Shown piece after piece: positions 26,290 to 34,368 of a stretch of DNA of 64,000 bases. The DNA is taken from contig JAJEEM010000053.1 of NCBI GenBank assembly GCA_022820995.1, positions 1 through 64,000 of the forward strand, read 5' to 3'. The translations under genes and the position numbers were made by a program. The notes below the pieces were generated by a model. That model searched no databases, was not told where the DNA came from, and saw only the letters and a program-made list of their open reading frames with translations. The stretch's first letter is position 1; each line of letters begins with the position of its first letter. The stretch is from Gemmatimonadota bacterium. Its GTDB lineage: Bacteria; Gemmatimonadota; Gemmatimonadetes; Palauibacterales; Palauibacteraceae.

Positions 26290-27561
26290 ATGAACCGTCA
26301 CGTTCGGGGCCTCGGGCTTGTCATGGCGATCGGGATCGCGTCGTCGGCCTGCGGGGAGCCATCGCTGCCACCCCTCGCCTCGGCCGAGGCGGCGGCCGCG
26401 TTCGAGGCGTGCAGCGAGTTGGCGTGGGAGGAGAAGCAGGCATGCTATGAAGCACGGCTCCTCGACGAACTCGACGCGGCCGGGACAGTTGCGGCGCTGG
26501 AGATGCTCGAGTCGCTGGCCGTCGCGGATCGGGCGGTTCGGGCGCAGTCCCATGTCCTCACGCACGCGATCGGCATCAACGCCTACTCGCCCGGAGAGAC
26601 CTTCACCGACGCCTTCGAGGAGTGCACGGAACTCTTCCAGTCGGGGTGCTACCACGGCGTCGTCCAGGCCTATTTCATCGCCACGGGCGAGCCGAATGCG
26701 GAGAAGGTCGCCGGGCTCTGCGCGCCCTACGAGGCGGACCCCGCCGACCGCTGGTTGCTCTTCCAGTGCCTGCACGGTCTCGGACACGGTCTCACGATGT
26801 ACTACGGCCACCACCTCCTCATGGCCCTCGAGGGCTGCGACCTGCTGACCACCGGATGGAACCGGAACTCGTGCTACGGCGGGGCGTTCATGGAGAACGT
26901 GGTCAATGTGATCGATCCTCATCATCCGGCCGCTGAACTCGTGTCCGGCGGGACGACCATGGAGGGCGGGGCAAGCGAGGCGGCGGAAGCGTCGGAGCAC
27001 GGCGCGGGCGCGCACGGCCACGGGACGATGGCGATGGCCGAGGGCGTCGAACCCTTCGAGCCGCTCCGTGCCGACGACCCGCACTATCCCTGCTCGATCC
27101 TGGACGAGCGGTACCTTACCTCCTGTTACCAGATGCAGACGTCCGCCATGCTCTGGCACAACGACGGGGACATCGCGGACGCAGCCTCCTCCTGTCTCGA
27201 CGCGCCGGACGCCTGGCGAGACGACTGCTTCGTGAGCCTCGGCCGCGACATCAGCGGCCGCACGCTTCTGGATGAAGACGATGCGCACCGCGAATGTCGG
27301 AAGTCGCCGGCGGACCACCGCGAGTGGTGCTACGTGGGCGTCGTCAGGAACTTCGTGGACGTGACCGCGACGACCGAGGCCGGATTCTCGTTCTGCCGCA
27401 TCATCGAAGACGCGGCCAAGCCGCGGTGTCACGAAGCGATGGGAGAGGCACTGTACTCGCTCCATGCGGACGAAGCCGTGCGGCGCGAGGCGTGCGAGGC
27501 GTCGGAGACGGAGGAACTCGCGCTCCAGTGCCGGCGCGGCGCCCGCGTGCGCGCGGACTAG
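26290..27561 (+). CDS. Cys/His-rich lipoprotein of unknown function
   Basis: The 423-residue protein has a lipoprotein signal (LVMAIGIASSAC) and about 20 cysteines spread evenly over its length. Repeated pairs of aromatic/His motifs occur: SGCYHGVVQAYF, CLHGLGHGLTMYYGHHL, SCYGGAFMENVV, SCYQMQTSAMLW, CFVSLGRDISG, WCYVGVVRNF. The spacing suggests a helical solenoid with paired Cys, perhaps disulfides or metal and heme binding; this is inference. A His/Gly-rich linker sits near 236-250. I do not recognise a family. The ATG at 26290 is preceded by GGAGAGAGA. Its TAG stop shares the palindrome CTAG with the stop of the convergent TrpF-like gene. Confidence 0.75.
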   Translation: MNRHVRGLGLVMAIGIASSACGEPSLPPLASAEAAAAFEACSELAWEEKQACYEARLLDELDAAGTVAALEMLESLAVADRAVRAQSHVLTHAIGINAYSPGETFTDAFEECTELFQSGCYHGVVQAYFIATGEPNAEKVAGLCAPYEADPADRWLLFQCLHGLGHGLTMYYGHHLLMALEGCDLLTTGWNRNSCYGGAFMENVVNVIDPHHPAAELVSGGTTMEGGASEAAEASEHGAGAHGHGTMAMAEGVEPFEPLRADDPHYPCSILDERYLTSCYQMQTSAMLWHNDGDIADAASSCLDAPDAWRDDCFVSLGRDISGRTLLDEDDAHRECRKSPADHREWCYVGVVRNFVDVTATTEAGFSFCRIIEDAAKPRCHEAMGEALYSLHADEAVRREACEASETEELALQCRRGARVRAD

Positions 27562-28265
27562 CCCGAACCCGACCGGCCGGCAGCCCGTGGCCGCCGGCCG
27601 TTCCCGCCGCCTCTCGCTGCGCGCATGAAGCGCCGGAGCAGCCTCTCGTCGAGTCGCCCGTCCGTTCGCACTCCCGAGCAGACGTCCACGCCGAACGGAC
27701 GAACCGCGCGCAGAGCCGTGGCCACGTTCGCCGGCCGGAGGCCTCCCGCGAGGTAGACCGGGCAGTCGACCCGCTCGACGATCGCGCGGCTGTGCCTCCA
27801 GTCGTGAACGCGGCCGGTGCCCCCGAGTTGCCGCACGGCGAGGTCCGGGTCGCCCGAGTCGAGCAGGACGGCGTCGACGAGCGGCGCCGCCGCGACGGCC
27901 TCCTCCACCGAGTCCTCTCCCCGGACGTGGACGACCTGAACGAGCGAGACGCCCGGCAGGAGCCGGCGCAGGCCGCGGAGCGCATCGGGCGCCAGCCGGT
28001 CCACGAGCTGGAGCGTGTCGGCCCCGGCGTCGCGCTGCTGGGCCGCGATCTCCTCCGGGTCGGTCCGCGAGGTGAGCAGGAAGGTCGCGACGCCGCGCGG
28101 GGCCCCGGCCGCGATGCGCCGGATCGCGGCGTCATCGATGACCCCCGGTCCGCTCGGCATCGCGGAGACGAGCCCGATCGCCGTCGCCCCGTTACGGGCG
28201 GCGAGCGCGGCCTCCTCGGGACTCCCGATGCAGCAGATCTTGACCGCGGGCTTCCGTTGACTCAG
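27558..28265 (-). CDS. Phosphoribosylanthranilate isomerase (TrpF)-like protein, probable CTG start
   Basis: The 235-residue TIM barrel has TrpF hallmarks: KICCIG near the N-terminus (catalytic Cys), LLDSGD (catalytic Asp region), GGTGRVHDW, LAGGLRPANV and DVCSGVRTDG. TrpF isomerises phosphoribosylanthranilate in tryptophan synthesis, but no other trp gene is near, so this may be a paralogue. There is no ATG, GTG or TTG between the upstream gene's stop region and the conserved first strand. CTG at 28265, overlapping the epimerase stop as CTGA, is the only sensible start and follows GGGGG. It is the last gene of the minus-strand block. Confidence 0.8.
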   Translation of the reverse strand: MSQRKPAVKICCIGSPEEAALAARNGATAIGLVSAMPSGPGVIDDAAIRRIAAGAPRGVATFLLTSRTDPEEIAAQQRDAGADTLQLVDRLAPDALRGLRRLLPGVSLVQVVHVRGEDSVEEAVAAAPLVDAVLLDSGDPDLAVRQLGGTGRVHDWRHSRAIVERVDCPVYLAGGLRPANVATALRAVRPFGVDVCSGVRTDGRLDERLLRRFMRAARGGGNGRRPRAAGRSGSG

Positions 28266-29299
28266 GCCGGCGCCCCCGTGGCTGCCCGCTCCACGCCGAG
28301 CCCGGGACGGTCGGGAAGGACGATTCGACCCTCCTCGAGATGCGGGCCGGTGAACGGATCGGAACGGAGGAGCGCGGCGCCGTCCAGGTCCGCGTAGTCC
28401 ACGAGCGAGGCGAGGTGCGCCGCGGGCGCGATCCCGAGGCTCGTCTCCAGCATGCATCCGAGCATGACCGAGAGGCCGCACGCGCGCGCGGTGTGAACCA
28501 TGCGGAGCGCCTCCCTCGGACCCCCACACTTCGCGAGCTTGATGTTGATGCCGTCGACAAGGCCGTCGAGTCGCGGGATGTCGCTCGCCACGATGCTCGA
28601 CTCGTCCACGACGATGGGGAGCACCGCCCGCGAGCGGACGAAGGCCAGCTCGTCGTTCTCCGTCGGCGGAAGAGGCTGCTCGACGAACTCCACCCCGTAC
28701 TCGGCGCACATTGCGATCCCCTCGATGGCTTCCGCGGGAGTCCATGCCGCGTTCGCGTCCACGCGCAGGACCTTGTCGGGCGCCGCGCCGCGGACGGCGC
28801 TCAGCCGCGCTTCGTCATCGTCGCTTCCGAGCTTGATCTTGAGGATGGGCCACGCTTCGGCCTCGCGCGTCTTCCGGGCCATGACTTCCGGAGCGTCGAT
28901 CCCGATCGTGAACGAACTGAGCGGCGCGTCGGCCGGATCCAGGCCCCAGAGCCTCCAGAGCGGAAGCCCCGCCCGCTTTCCGACCCAGTCGTGAAGCGCC
29001 GACGAGATCGCGCAGCGGGCCGACCCGTTGCGGCCGAGGAGGCTCGCGAGGTCCCGCTCGATGTTCTCGAGCCGGAAGGGGTCTTCCACCTCCTCGATGC
29101 GGGGGGCCAGCTTTCTCAGCGCGGCCTCCACCGTATCCGCCGTCTCCCCGTAGTACCCGGACGGATCCGCCTCGCCCCAGCCCTCGATCCCCTCGTGCTC
29201 CAGCCGCACCCACACCAGGTCGTCGCCGGTCTTCACGCCGCGGCTGATTCCGAAGGGGTGCGCCGTCTCGACGTGGAACGGCTCCCATGAGATTTTCAC
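28262..29299 (-). CDS. Dipeptide epimerase (L-Ala-D/L-Glu epimerase type, enolase superfamily)
   Basis: The 345-residue enzyme has the enolase-superfamily active site of the dipeptide epimerase/muconate-lactonizing group: ILKIKLG (KxK acid-base lysines), VDANAAW, FVEQPLPP and VVDESS metal ligands, and NIKLAKCGG with the opposing lysine. It probably epimerises dipeptides from peptidoglycan recycling. It overlaps the M24 peptidase gene by ATGA and the TrpF-like gene by CTGA. The neighbour's dipeptide-cleaving activity makes a peptide-salvage operon plausible. Confidence 0.9.
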   Translation of the reverse strand: MKISWEPFHVETAHPFGISRGVKTGDDLVWVRLEHEGIEGWGEADPSGYYGETADTVEAALRKLAPRIEEVEDPFRLENIERDLASLLGRNGSARCAISSALHDWVGKRAGLPLWRLWGLDPADAPLSSFTIGIDAPEVMARKTREAEAWPILKIKLGSDDDEARLSAVRGAAPDKVLRVDANAAWTPAEAIEGIAMCAEYGVEFVEQPLPPTENDELAFVRSRAVLPIVVDESSIVASDIPRLDGLVDGINIKLAKCGGPREALRMVHTARACGLSVMLGCMLETSLGIAPAAHLASLVDYADLDGAALLRSDPFTGPHLEEGRIVLPDRPGLGVERAATGAPA

Positions 29300-30531
29300 G
29301 TTCCGGTCGTCCGCCAGAGGTTGTACTGGATGCGGGACGGAGTGACTTCGGGCCCATCCTCGCGCATGTAGACGTCAATTTCCGTCCGGTGGCCGAAGCG
29401 ACCCTCCAGGTAGACGCCGGGCTCGACGGAAAAGCCGACGCCCGCCACGAGCCGCCGGTCGTCCCGCATCTCGATGCTGTCCAGGGTGGGTCCGACGCCG
29501 TGGATTTCGCGGTCGATCCCGTGCCCCGTGCGATGGAAGATGGCGTCCGCGTATCCGCGCGCGATGAGCGCCTCCCGGGCCGCCCGGTCCGCGTCCGCAC
29601 CGGTGGCGCCCGGATCCTCCCGGATGACGTCGACCGCCGCGTCGCGGGCCGCGACGACCGCGTCCCAGGCCGCGATCACGTCGGCGGGCGGCTCCGGGCC
29701 GAGGAAACCCATCCATGTCTGGTCGGCGAAGACGGCGTCGGGTTCCCCGGCCACGCGCCCCCACAGATCCACCATGAACACCTGGTCCGCCGTCAGAGCG
29801 GACGATCCCTCGGCCCGGGGTTCGTAGTGCGGCTTGGCGGCGTTGGGGCCCACCGCGACGATCGTGTCGGTCTCCGTGAGACCCTCGGCGCGCAGGCGCG
29901 CCCGGATCCACTCGGCGAGGTCGTGCTCCGTGACCGGGGTCGGCTCGCCGGAGGCGTCGAAGGCGGCGGCCGTTCCGGGATCCGCCTCGGGCGTGAGCCC
30001 CGCCGCTCGCACGGCCAGCTCGAACGCGGTCCGCGCGGTCCGCGCCAGGATCTCGGCCGCCTCGTGGTGCAGCGCGTGCCCGCGCGCGCCCCACTGCGCC
30101 GCCGTCCCGGAGATCAGCTCCACCGAACTGACCACCCGGGGGCCGAGCGACTCGACGAGCTCGACGACGCCGGCGGGGACGTGGTCCACGTACGGGATCG
30201 AGTCCCGGGGGCTCACCTCCATCGCGACCGTATCCGTGCCCTGCAGCATCTCGCGCAGCGCCGTCTCCATCTCATCCCGGCCGACGTAGCTCGTGAGCGT
30301 GTGAGGCCACCCGTCCCATCCGGACACCTCGATCTTCTGGACGAGCGCGTGCGGCGTCCGCCCCGGCTCGATGAGGACGAAATACCGGCGCTTCTGGCCC
30401 TCGGGCAGGCCGACGAGGTGCGCCGCCAGCGGATTGAGCGCACGGAAGTCGTACAGCAGCCAGGCGTCGATCTTCTGTCGTTCGAGCTCCCGGGAAGCGG
30501 TCTCCAGGAAGGTGGCGTCAAGGTCGGGCAA
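29296..30531 (-). CDS. M24 family metallopeptidase (Xaa-Pro aminopeptidase type)
   Basis: The 411-residue protein has an N-terminal creatinase-like domain and a C-terminal pita-bread domain. Metal ligands are visible in VDLWG, FADQTW, HRTGHGID, FSVEPGVY and RTEIDVY. It removes N-terminal residues, usually before proline, in the cytoplasm. The start is a TTG at 30531, supported by a good ribosome site (GAGGAG six bases ahead) and by the absence of a closer ATG. It lies 37 bases after the HDAC-family gene and overlaps the epimerase start, so it sits mid-operon. Confidence 0.9.
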   Translation of the reverse strand: MPDLDATFLETASRELERQKIDAWLLYDFRALNPLAAHLVGLPEGQKRRYFVLIEPGRTPHALVQKIEVSGWDGWPHTLTSYVGRDEMETALREMLQGTDTVAMEVSPRDSIPYVDHVPAGVVELVESLGPRVVSSVELISGTAAQWGARGHALHHEAAEILARTARTAFELAVRAAGLTPEADPGTAAAFDASGEPTPVTEHDLAEWIRARLRAEGLTETDTIVAVGPNAAKPHYEPRAEGSSALTADQVFMVDLWGRVAGEPDAVFADQTWMGFLGPEPPADVIAAWDAVVAARDAAVDVIREDPGATGADADRAAREALIARGYADAIFHRTGHGIDREIHGVGPTLDSIEMRDDRRLVAGVGFSVEPGVYLEGRFGHRTEIDVYMREDGPEVTPSRIQYNLWRTTGT

Positions 30532-30568
30532 GGGGGGCTCCTCTTCTGCGGGGCGCGCTCCCGGGCGG

Positions 30569-31537
30569 TCAGCCCGTGGCGTCGCGCAGGGCCGTCAGGT
30601 GCGAGACGACGTTGCGTCCCAGTTCGTCGGGATTGTAACCGCCCTCGAGGAAGGAGACCACGCGGTTTCGGGCCGTGGCCCGCGTCCGTCCGACGACCTC
30701 GTGCGTCAGGGTGTCGAAGTGCGCCGGGGTGAGGGTGAAGCCCCCCAGCGGATCCTCCGCCCCCGCGTCGAACCCGGCGGAGATGAGCGTGATGTCGGGC
30801 TCGAAGCGGGCCAGTGCCCGATCCACGCCCTCGAGCAGCGTCTCCACGTAACGCTGGGGCGGAAGCCCCCCGGGCATGGGGAGATTCAGCGTCGTCCCCT
30901 CCCCCGCTCCCCGGCCGCGTTGATCCGCGGACCCGGTGCCGGGGAAGAGAGGGTGCTCGTGCATCGAGAGGAAGAAGACCGAGGGATCGTCGTAGAAGAT
31001 GTCCTGGGTCCCGTTTCCGTGGTGCACGTCCCAGTCCACGATCAGAACCCGCTCGACTTCCGGCCTGGCCAGGGCGTGGCGGGCGGCCACGGCGATGTGG
31101 TTGAAGAGGCAGAAGCCCATGGCCCGGTCCGGCGTCGCGTGGTGTCCCGGCGGGCGCACGGCGCAGAAAGCCGCTCGGCACGTTCCGTCGAGGACCGCGT
31201 CCACCGCCGCGACCCCGCACCCGGACGCGGCGACGGCGGCGTCCCAGCTTCCCGGCGAGACCGGCGTATCGGGATCGATCCGCACGATCCCTCCGCTCTC
31301 GACGGACCGGTCGCAGATCGCCCGCACCCGTTCCACGTGTCCCGGCGTGTGGGCCCGCTCCAGGTGGGCGATTTCGGCCGCGGGCGGCATGACGGGGAGG
31401 ACGTCCTCGTGAAGCTCGGGCAGCGCCCGCTCGAGCGCGCCCATCACGGCGCGGAGCCGTCCCTGGTGCTCCGGGTGACCCCAGCCCGTGTCGTGCCGGC
31501 TGCAGTCAGGATGCTGAAACAGACCCAGACGCTTCAG
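30569..31537 (-). CDS. Histone deacetylase family (AcuC/acetylpolyamine type) deacetylase, probable CTG start
   Basis: The active site is complete: RPPGHHA (catalytic His pair), DWDVHHGNG (Asp and His zinc ligands), SAGFDAG (third ligand Asp). Bacterial members remove acetyl groups from proteins or polyamines. Conserved N-terminal sequence HDTGWGHPEHQGRL (residues 15-28) lies upstream of the first GTG/ATG pair (31447/31444). The frame back to the sigma-factor TAG has no ATG, GTG or TTG, so CTG at 31537, eight bases after GAGG, is proposed. This gives 322 residues, close to family length. It sits between the sigma factor and the M24 peptidase in one operon. Confidence 0.85.
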   Translation of the reverse strand: MKRLGLFQHPDCSRHDTGWGHPEHQGRLRAVMGALERALPELHEDVLPVMPPAAEIAHLERAHTPGHVERVRAICDRSVESGGIVRIDPDTPVSPGSWDAAVAASGCGVAAVDAVLDGTCRAAFCAVRPPGHHATPDRAMGFCLFNHIAVAARHALARPEVERVLIVDWDVHHGNGTQDIFYDDPSVFFLSMHEHPLFPGTGSADQRGRGAGEGTTLNLPMPGGLPPQRYVETLLEGVDRALARFEPDITLISAGFDAGAEDPLGGFTLTPAHFDTLTHEVVGRTRATARNRVVSFLEGGYNPDELGRNVVSHLTALRDATG

Positions 31538-31552
31538 CGCCGCCGCCTCGGG

Positions 31553-32392
31553 CTAGGTCGCGAAGGTCGCGAGGCTCTGTCCCTCGGGGCCTTCCCGCAA
31601 CTCACGGAGCGCTCGATCCCGGAGCTGCCGGACGCGTTCGCGCGTCACGCCCAGCAGGCGACCGATCTGCTCCAGAGTGTGGGGGTCTTCTCCCTGCAGT
31701 CCGTAGTACAGCCGGACGACGCGCGCGTCCCGTGGCCGCAGGCGCCGCAGGCCGTCGGCGATGTGCCGCTTCAGCAGGCGCCGTTCGACGACTTCCTCGA
31801 CATCCGTCTCGTCCGCGAGGAACCGCTCCGCGAGGTCGCTGTCGTCGTCGGTCCCGACCCGCGCGTCGAGTCGCACTTCGTGCGCGTTCAGCCTCCGCAG
31901 CAGCCCGACCGTGGGGATCGTCAGCCCCGTCTCGGCCGCGAGTTCCCGATCGTTCGGCTCACGGTCCAGGGTCTGACGCAGTTCGCCCCGCGCACGGATC
32001 ATGCGCGCGAGCTCCGTCGCCCGATTGAGCGGCACCCGCACGGGCCTGCCCTGCTTCGCGATCGCGGACAGGATCGCCTGGCGAATCCACCACACGGCGT
32101 AGCTGATGAACTTCACGCCGTGGTCCGGGTCGAACTTCCGCGCCGCGATGACCAGGCCGACGTTCCCCTCCTGAATGAGGTCGAGGAAGCTCAGTCCCTT
32201 GTTGCGGTAACGTCGGGCGATGGAGATGACGAAGCGCAAATTCGCGCGGATGAGGCGGTCGAGGGCGGACGCGTCGCCGCCGCGAGCGGAGCGGGCGGTC
32301 TCACGTTCCTCGGTGGGGCTCAGGAGCGGATAACGACCCAGTTCCTCGAGGTAGCGTTCGAGGATGTTGGGCGACAAACCCTCGCGATCCAT
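31553..32392 (-). CDS. RNA polymerase sigma-70 factor, RpoD/SigA-like, lacking region 1.1
   Basis: The 279-residue sigma factor has region 1.2 (LERYLEELGRYPLLSPTEE), region 2 (LRFVISIARRYRNKGLSFLDLIQEGNVGL and KFISYAVWWIRQAI), region 3, and region 4.2 (HTLEQIGRLLGVTRERVRQLRDRALREL). With no acidic region 1.1 it resembles group 2 or short group 1 sigmas. The ATG at 32392 follows GGGAGGGAG, a very strong ribosome site. Its TAG stop is in the same frame as the following HDAC-family gene, 15 bases before that gene's proposed CTG. Confidence 0.92.
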   Translation of the reverse strand: MDREGLSPNILERYLEELGRYPLLSPTEERETARSARGGDASALDRLIRANLRFVISIARRYRNKGLSFLDLIQEGNVGLVIAARKFDPDHGVKFISYAVWWIRQAILSAIAKQGRPVRVPLNRATELARMIRARGELRQTLDREPNDRELAAETGLTIPTVGLLRRLNAHEVRLDARVGTDDDSDLAERFLADETDVEEVVERRLLKRHIADGLRRLRPRDARVVRLYYGLQGEDPHTLEQIGRLLGVTRERVRQLRDRALRELREGPEGQSLATFAT

Positions 32393-32505
32393 CGCAAACT
32401 CCCTCCCTTTCCGGGCCACGCACGAACCATCGGTCGCTACGTCAAAGCTAGTGCGACGGGGCGCGCCCGCAAATCTGCCGTCAGGTCCGCGGCCAGCGGA
32501 GCCCC

Positions 32506-33309
32506 CTAGAAGCGGCCCCGGGCGCGTTCGCGGGCGGGGAGGACTTCGAGGCAGGTCGTCCACCAACCCGTGAGGATCGTCTCCACGAACTCCTCCGGCA
32601 GTTCTTCGTCGCGCATCTCGTCTGCGAGGCGTTCGTGATCGTAGTCCACGGGCACGAACTCGAGGGCCGGCGGCGCCTTCGCGGCGGCGCCGAAATCGAG
32701 AAGCGCGTACCACACCTCCGTCCGCCCGTCGTTCGCGGGCCGGCCCAGAACGCCGACGTTCGCGAAGAGCCCGCCGCCCGGCAGCGGGCGCTGCCACGGG
32801 ATCCCGGTATGGGTCGCGAGCACGATGTCCGCCTCGTACTCGCGGGCGAGCCAGGCCAGGAACTGCGTCGAGGTGGCCGATTCCCAGAGGAATTCGTTCA
32901 TGCGCCGGGGGCTGCCGTGGCACATCAGCACCCGCGCGCCGCTCACCTCGAGGCGGATCTCGCCGGGGAGGCGGTCCATCCAGCGGCGCCATCGCGCGTG
33001 TGTGTTCCGGAACGTGTAGCGGTACGAGAGCCGCGCGAAATGGTTGTCGCGCGGGTCGGTGTAGCCGCACTGGCAGTCTTCGAGGCCACGCGCGATCGAA
33101 TCGTCGTAGTTCCCGCGCAGGACGCGCACATCGTGGTCGACGAGGAGCGGAAAGACGCGGTCCGGGTGGGGGCCGAACGCCCCCAGGTCGCCCAGGCAGT
33201 AGAGCGCTTCCGCCCCCCGGGCCCCGGCGTCCTCGATTGCGGCCGCAAGCGCGAGGTGGTTGCTGTAGACGCCGCCGAAGACCGCGATCCGGCGCGGTTC
33301 AGGAGACAT
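32506..33309 (-). CDS. Metallophosphoesterase-fold protein with altered active-site motifs
   Basis: The 267-residue protein aligns with calcineurin-type phosphoesterases. Motif II (CLGDLGAFGPHPD), motif III (RGNYDD) and motif IV (CHGSPRR) are present. Motif I, usually SDIHGN, reads GGVYSN, losing the Asp and His metal ligands, and the last motif reads ATHTGIP instead of GHTH. It may be weakly active, use one metal, or act as a binding protein. It overlaps the upstream radical SAM gene by 11 bases, so the two are probably a functional pair. Confidence 0.82.
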   Translation of the reverse strand: MSPEPRRIAVFGGVYSNHLALAAAIEDAGARGAEALYCLGDLGAFGPHPDRVFPLLVDHDVRVLRGNYDDSIARGLEDCQCGYTDPRDNHFARLSYRYTFRNTHARWRRWMDRLPGEIRLEVSGARVLMCHGSPRRMNEFLWESATSTQFLAWLAREYEADIVLATHTGIPWQRPLPGGGLFANVGVLGRPANDGRTEVWYALLDFGAAAKAPPALEFVPVDYDHERLADEMRDEELPEEFVETILTGWWTTCLEVLPARERARGRF

Positions 33310-34285
33310 CCTGCCCGATGCCCCCGTAATTCGAGCAGATCGCGCCGTGCAGCCAGCACGTGTAGCACGCGGACTCGTCGAGCCGCACCGGGCGGGACGC
33401 TTCCTCCAGCGTCGAACCCATGCGGGCCGCCGGCGTCTCGATGAGGATGGGACAGGCGTAGATGCCGCGGTTCGTCACCACCCGGCTCGACGCGCAGAGC
33501 AACTGGTTCTCCTCGTACCCCTCCATCATCGCCTCCGTCACGCGCTCCTCGTCCGTGTACGGCCGGATGCGCGCCGCCTCGCGCCCGATGCGGAGCGACG
33601 GGAGGATCTTGAGCCGCGGGTTCTCGTACCCGAGCGCCCGCAGCCGCGCGACGAAGGCCTGTCGCACCTCCTCATCCCTTTCCGGTTCCCATACCTGCGT
33701 GGCGGTGATGATCGGAAGGAATCCCTCGGCGAGCAGCTTCCGGACGCCGTCCATCGCACGGTCGAAGGTGCCATCGCCCCGGATGGGGTCGTTCGTCTCG
33801 GGCGACGGCCCATCGAGGGACACGCGCATCTCGAGCGAGTAGCTCGCGGCGCGGGCCGTCCGGGCGATGGGCTTCAGGGCCCGCGCGGGGAGCAGAGTCC
33901 CGTTCGTCAGCACGGAAGCCGGTCCCCGCTCCAGGGTCCGTTCGAGCATGGCGGGAAGGTCGGGGTGCATGAAGGGCTCGCCGCCGGTGAAGTAGTACTC
34001 CTTGACGCCCCACTTCTCCGAGCGCCGGAGCCAGTCCTCGACCTCGGCGAGGGAGAGAAACTCGAAGCTGTCGTTGTCCGGGGCGCAGCTGATGAAGCAG
34101 TGGACGCAGCGCAGGTTGCAGATCGTCCCGGTCACCTGGAACCAGAGCGTATCCAGGTGGTCGAGGCGCACGAGGGGCGCCGCGCCGGCGGACCCGGCGC
34201 CGTTCGACGCGGACGGCGACGAGTGGATTCGTCGCGGGCGCGCGTTGTCTTGCCGTGGTTCGGTCGGCGGCGCCGATCCGTGCAT
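33299..34285 (-). CDS. Radical SAM protein with SPASM-like C-terminal cysteines
   Basis: The 328-residue protein has the SAM-cluster motif CNLRCVHC (Cys56, 60, 63), the TGGEPF glycine motif, and a C-terminal Cys-rich segment (CPILIE, then CYTCWLHGAICSN) resembling a SPASM/auxiliary cluster. Such enzymes modify peptides or cofactors by radical chemistry. The first 40 residues are variable and probably disordered; ATG 34285 is the nearest sensible start. It overlaps the phosphoesterase-like gene downstream. No precursor peptide is recognised next to it. Confidence 0.85.
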   Translation of the reverse strand: MHGSAPPTEPRQDNARPRRIHSSPSASNGAGSAGAAPLVRLDHLDTLWFQVTGTICNLRCVHCFISCAPDNDSFEFLSLAEVEDWLRRSEKWGVKEYYFTGGEPFMHPDLPAMLERTLERGPASVLTNGTLLPARALKPIARTARAASYSLEMRVSLDGPSPETNDPIRGDGTFDRAMDGVRKLLAEGFLPIITATQVWEPERDEEVRQAFVARLRALGYENPRLKILPSLRIGREAARIRPYTDEERVTEAMMEGYEENQLLCASSRVVTNRGIYACPILIETPAARMGSTLEEASRPVRLDESACYTCWLHGAICSNYGGIGQDVS

Positions 34286-34368
34286 GAGATGAGCCTTTGC
34301 GGGGTTTCTGCCGTTGATCCTACCGCGAGCGCCGGGGCGCGCGCGACCGAGCGTCGAGCCGGCGACCT

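Noticed and set aside
32393..32505. Promoter for the sigma-factor gene (TTGACG on the minus strand)
   Set aside because: No acceptable -10 element lies 16-18 bases downstream of it.
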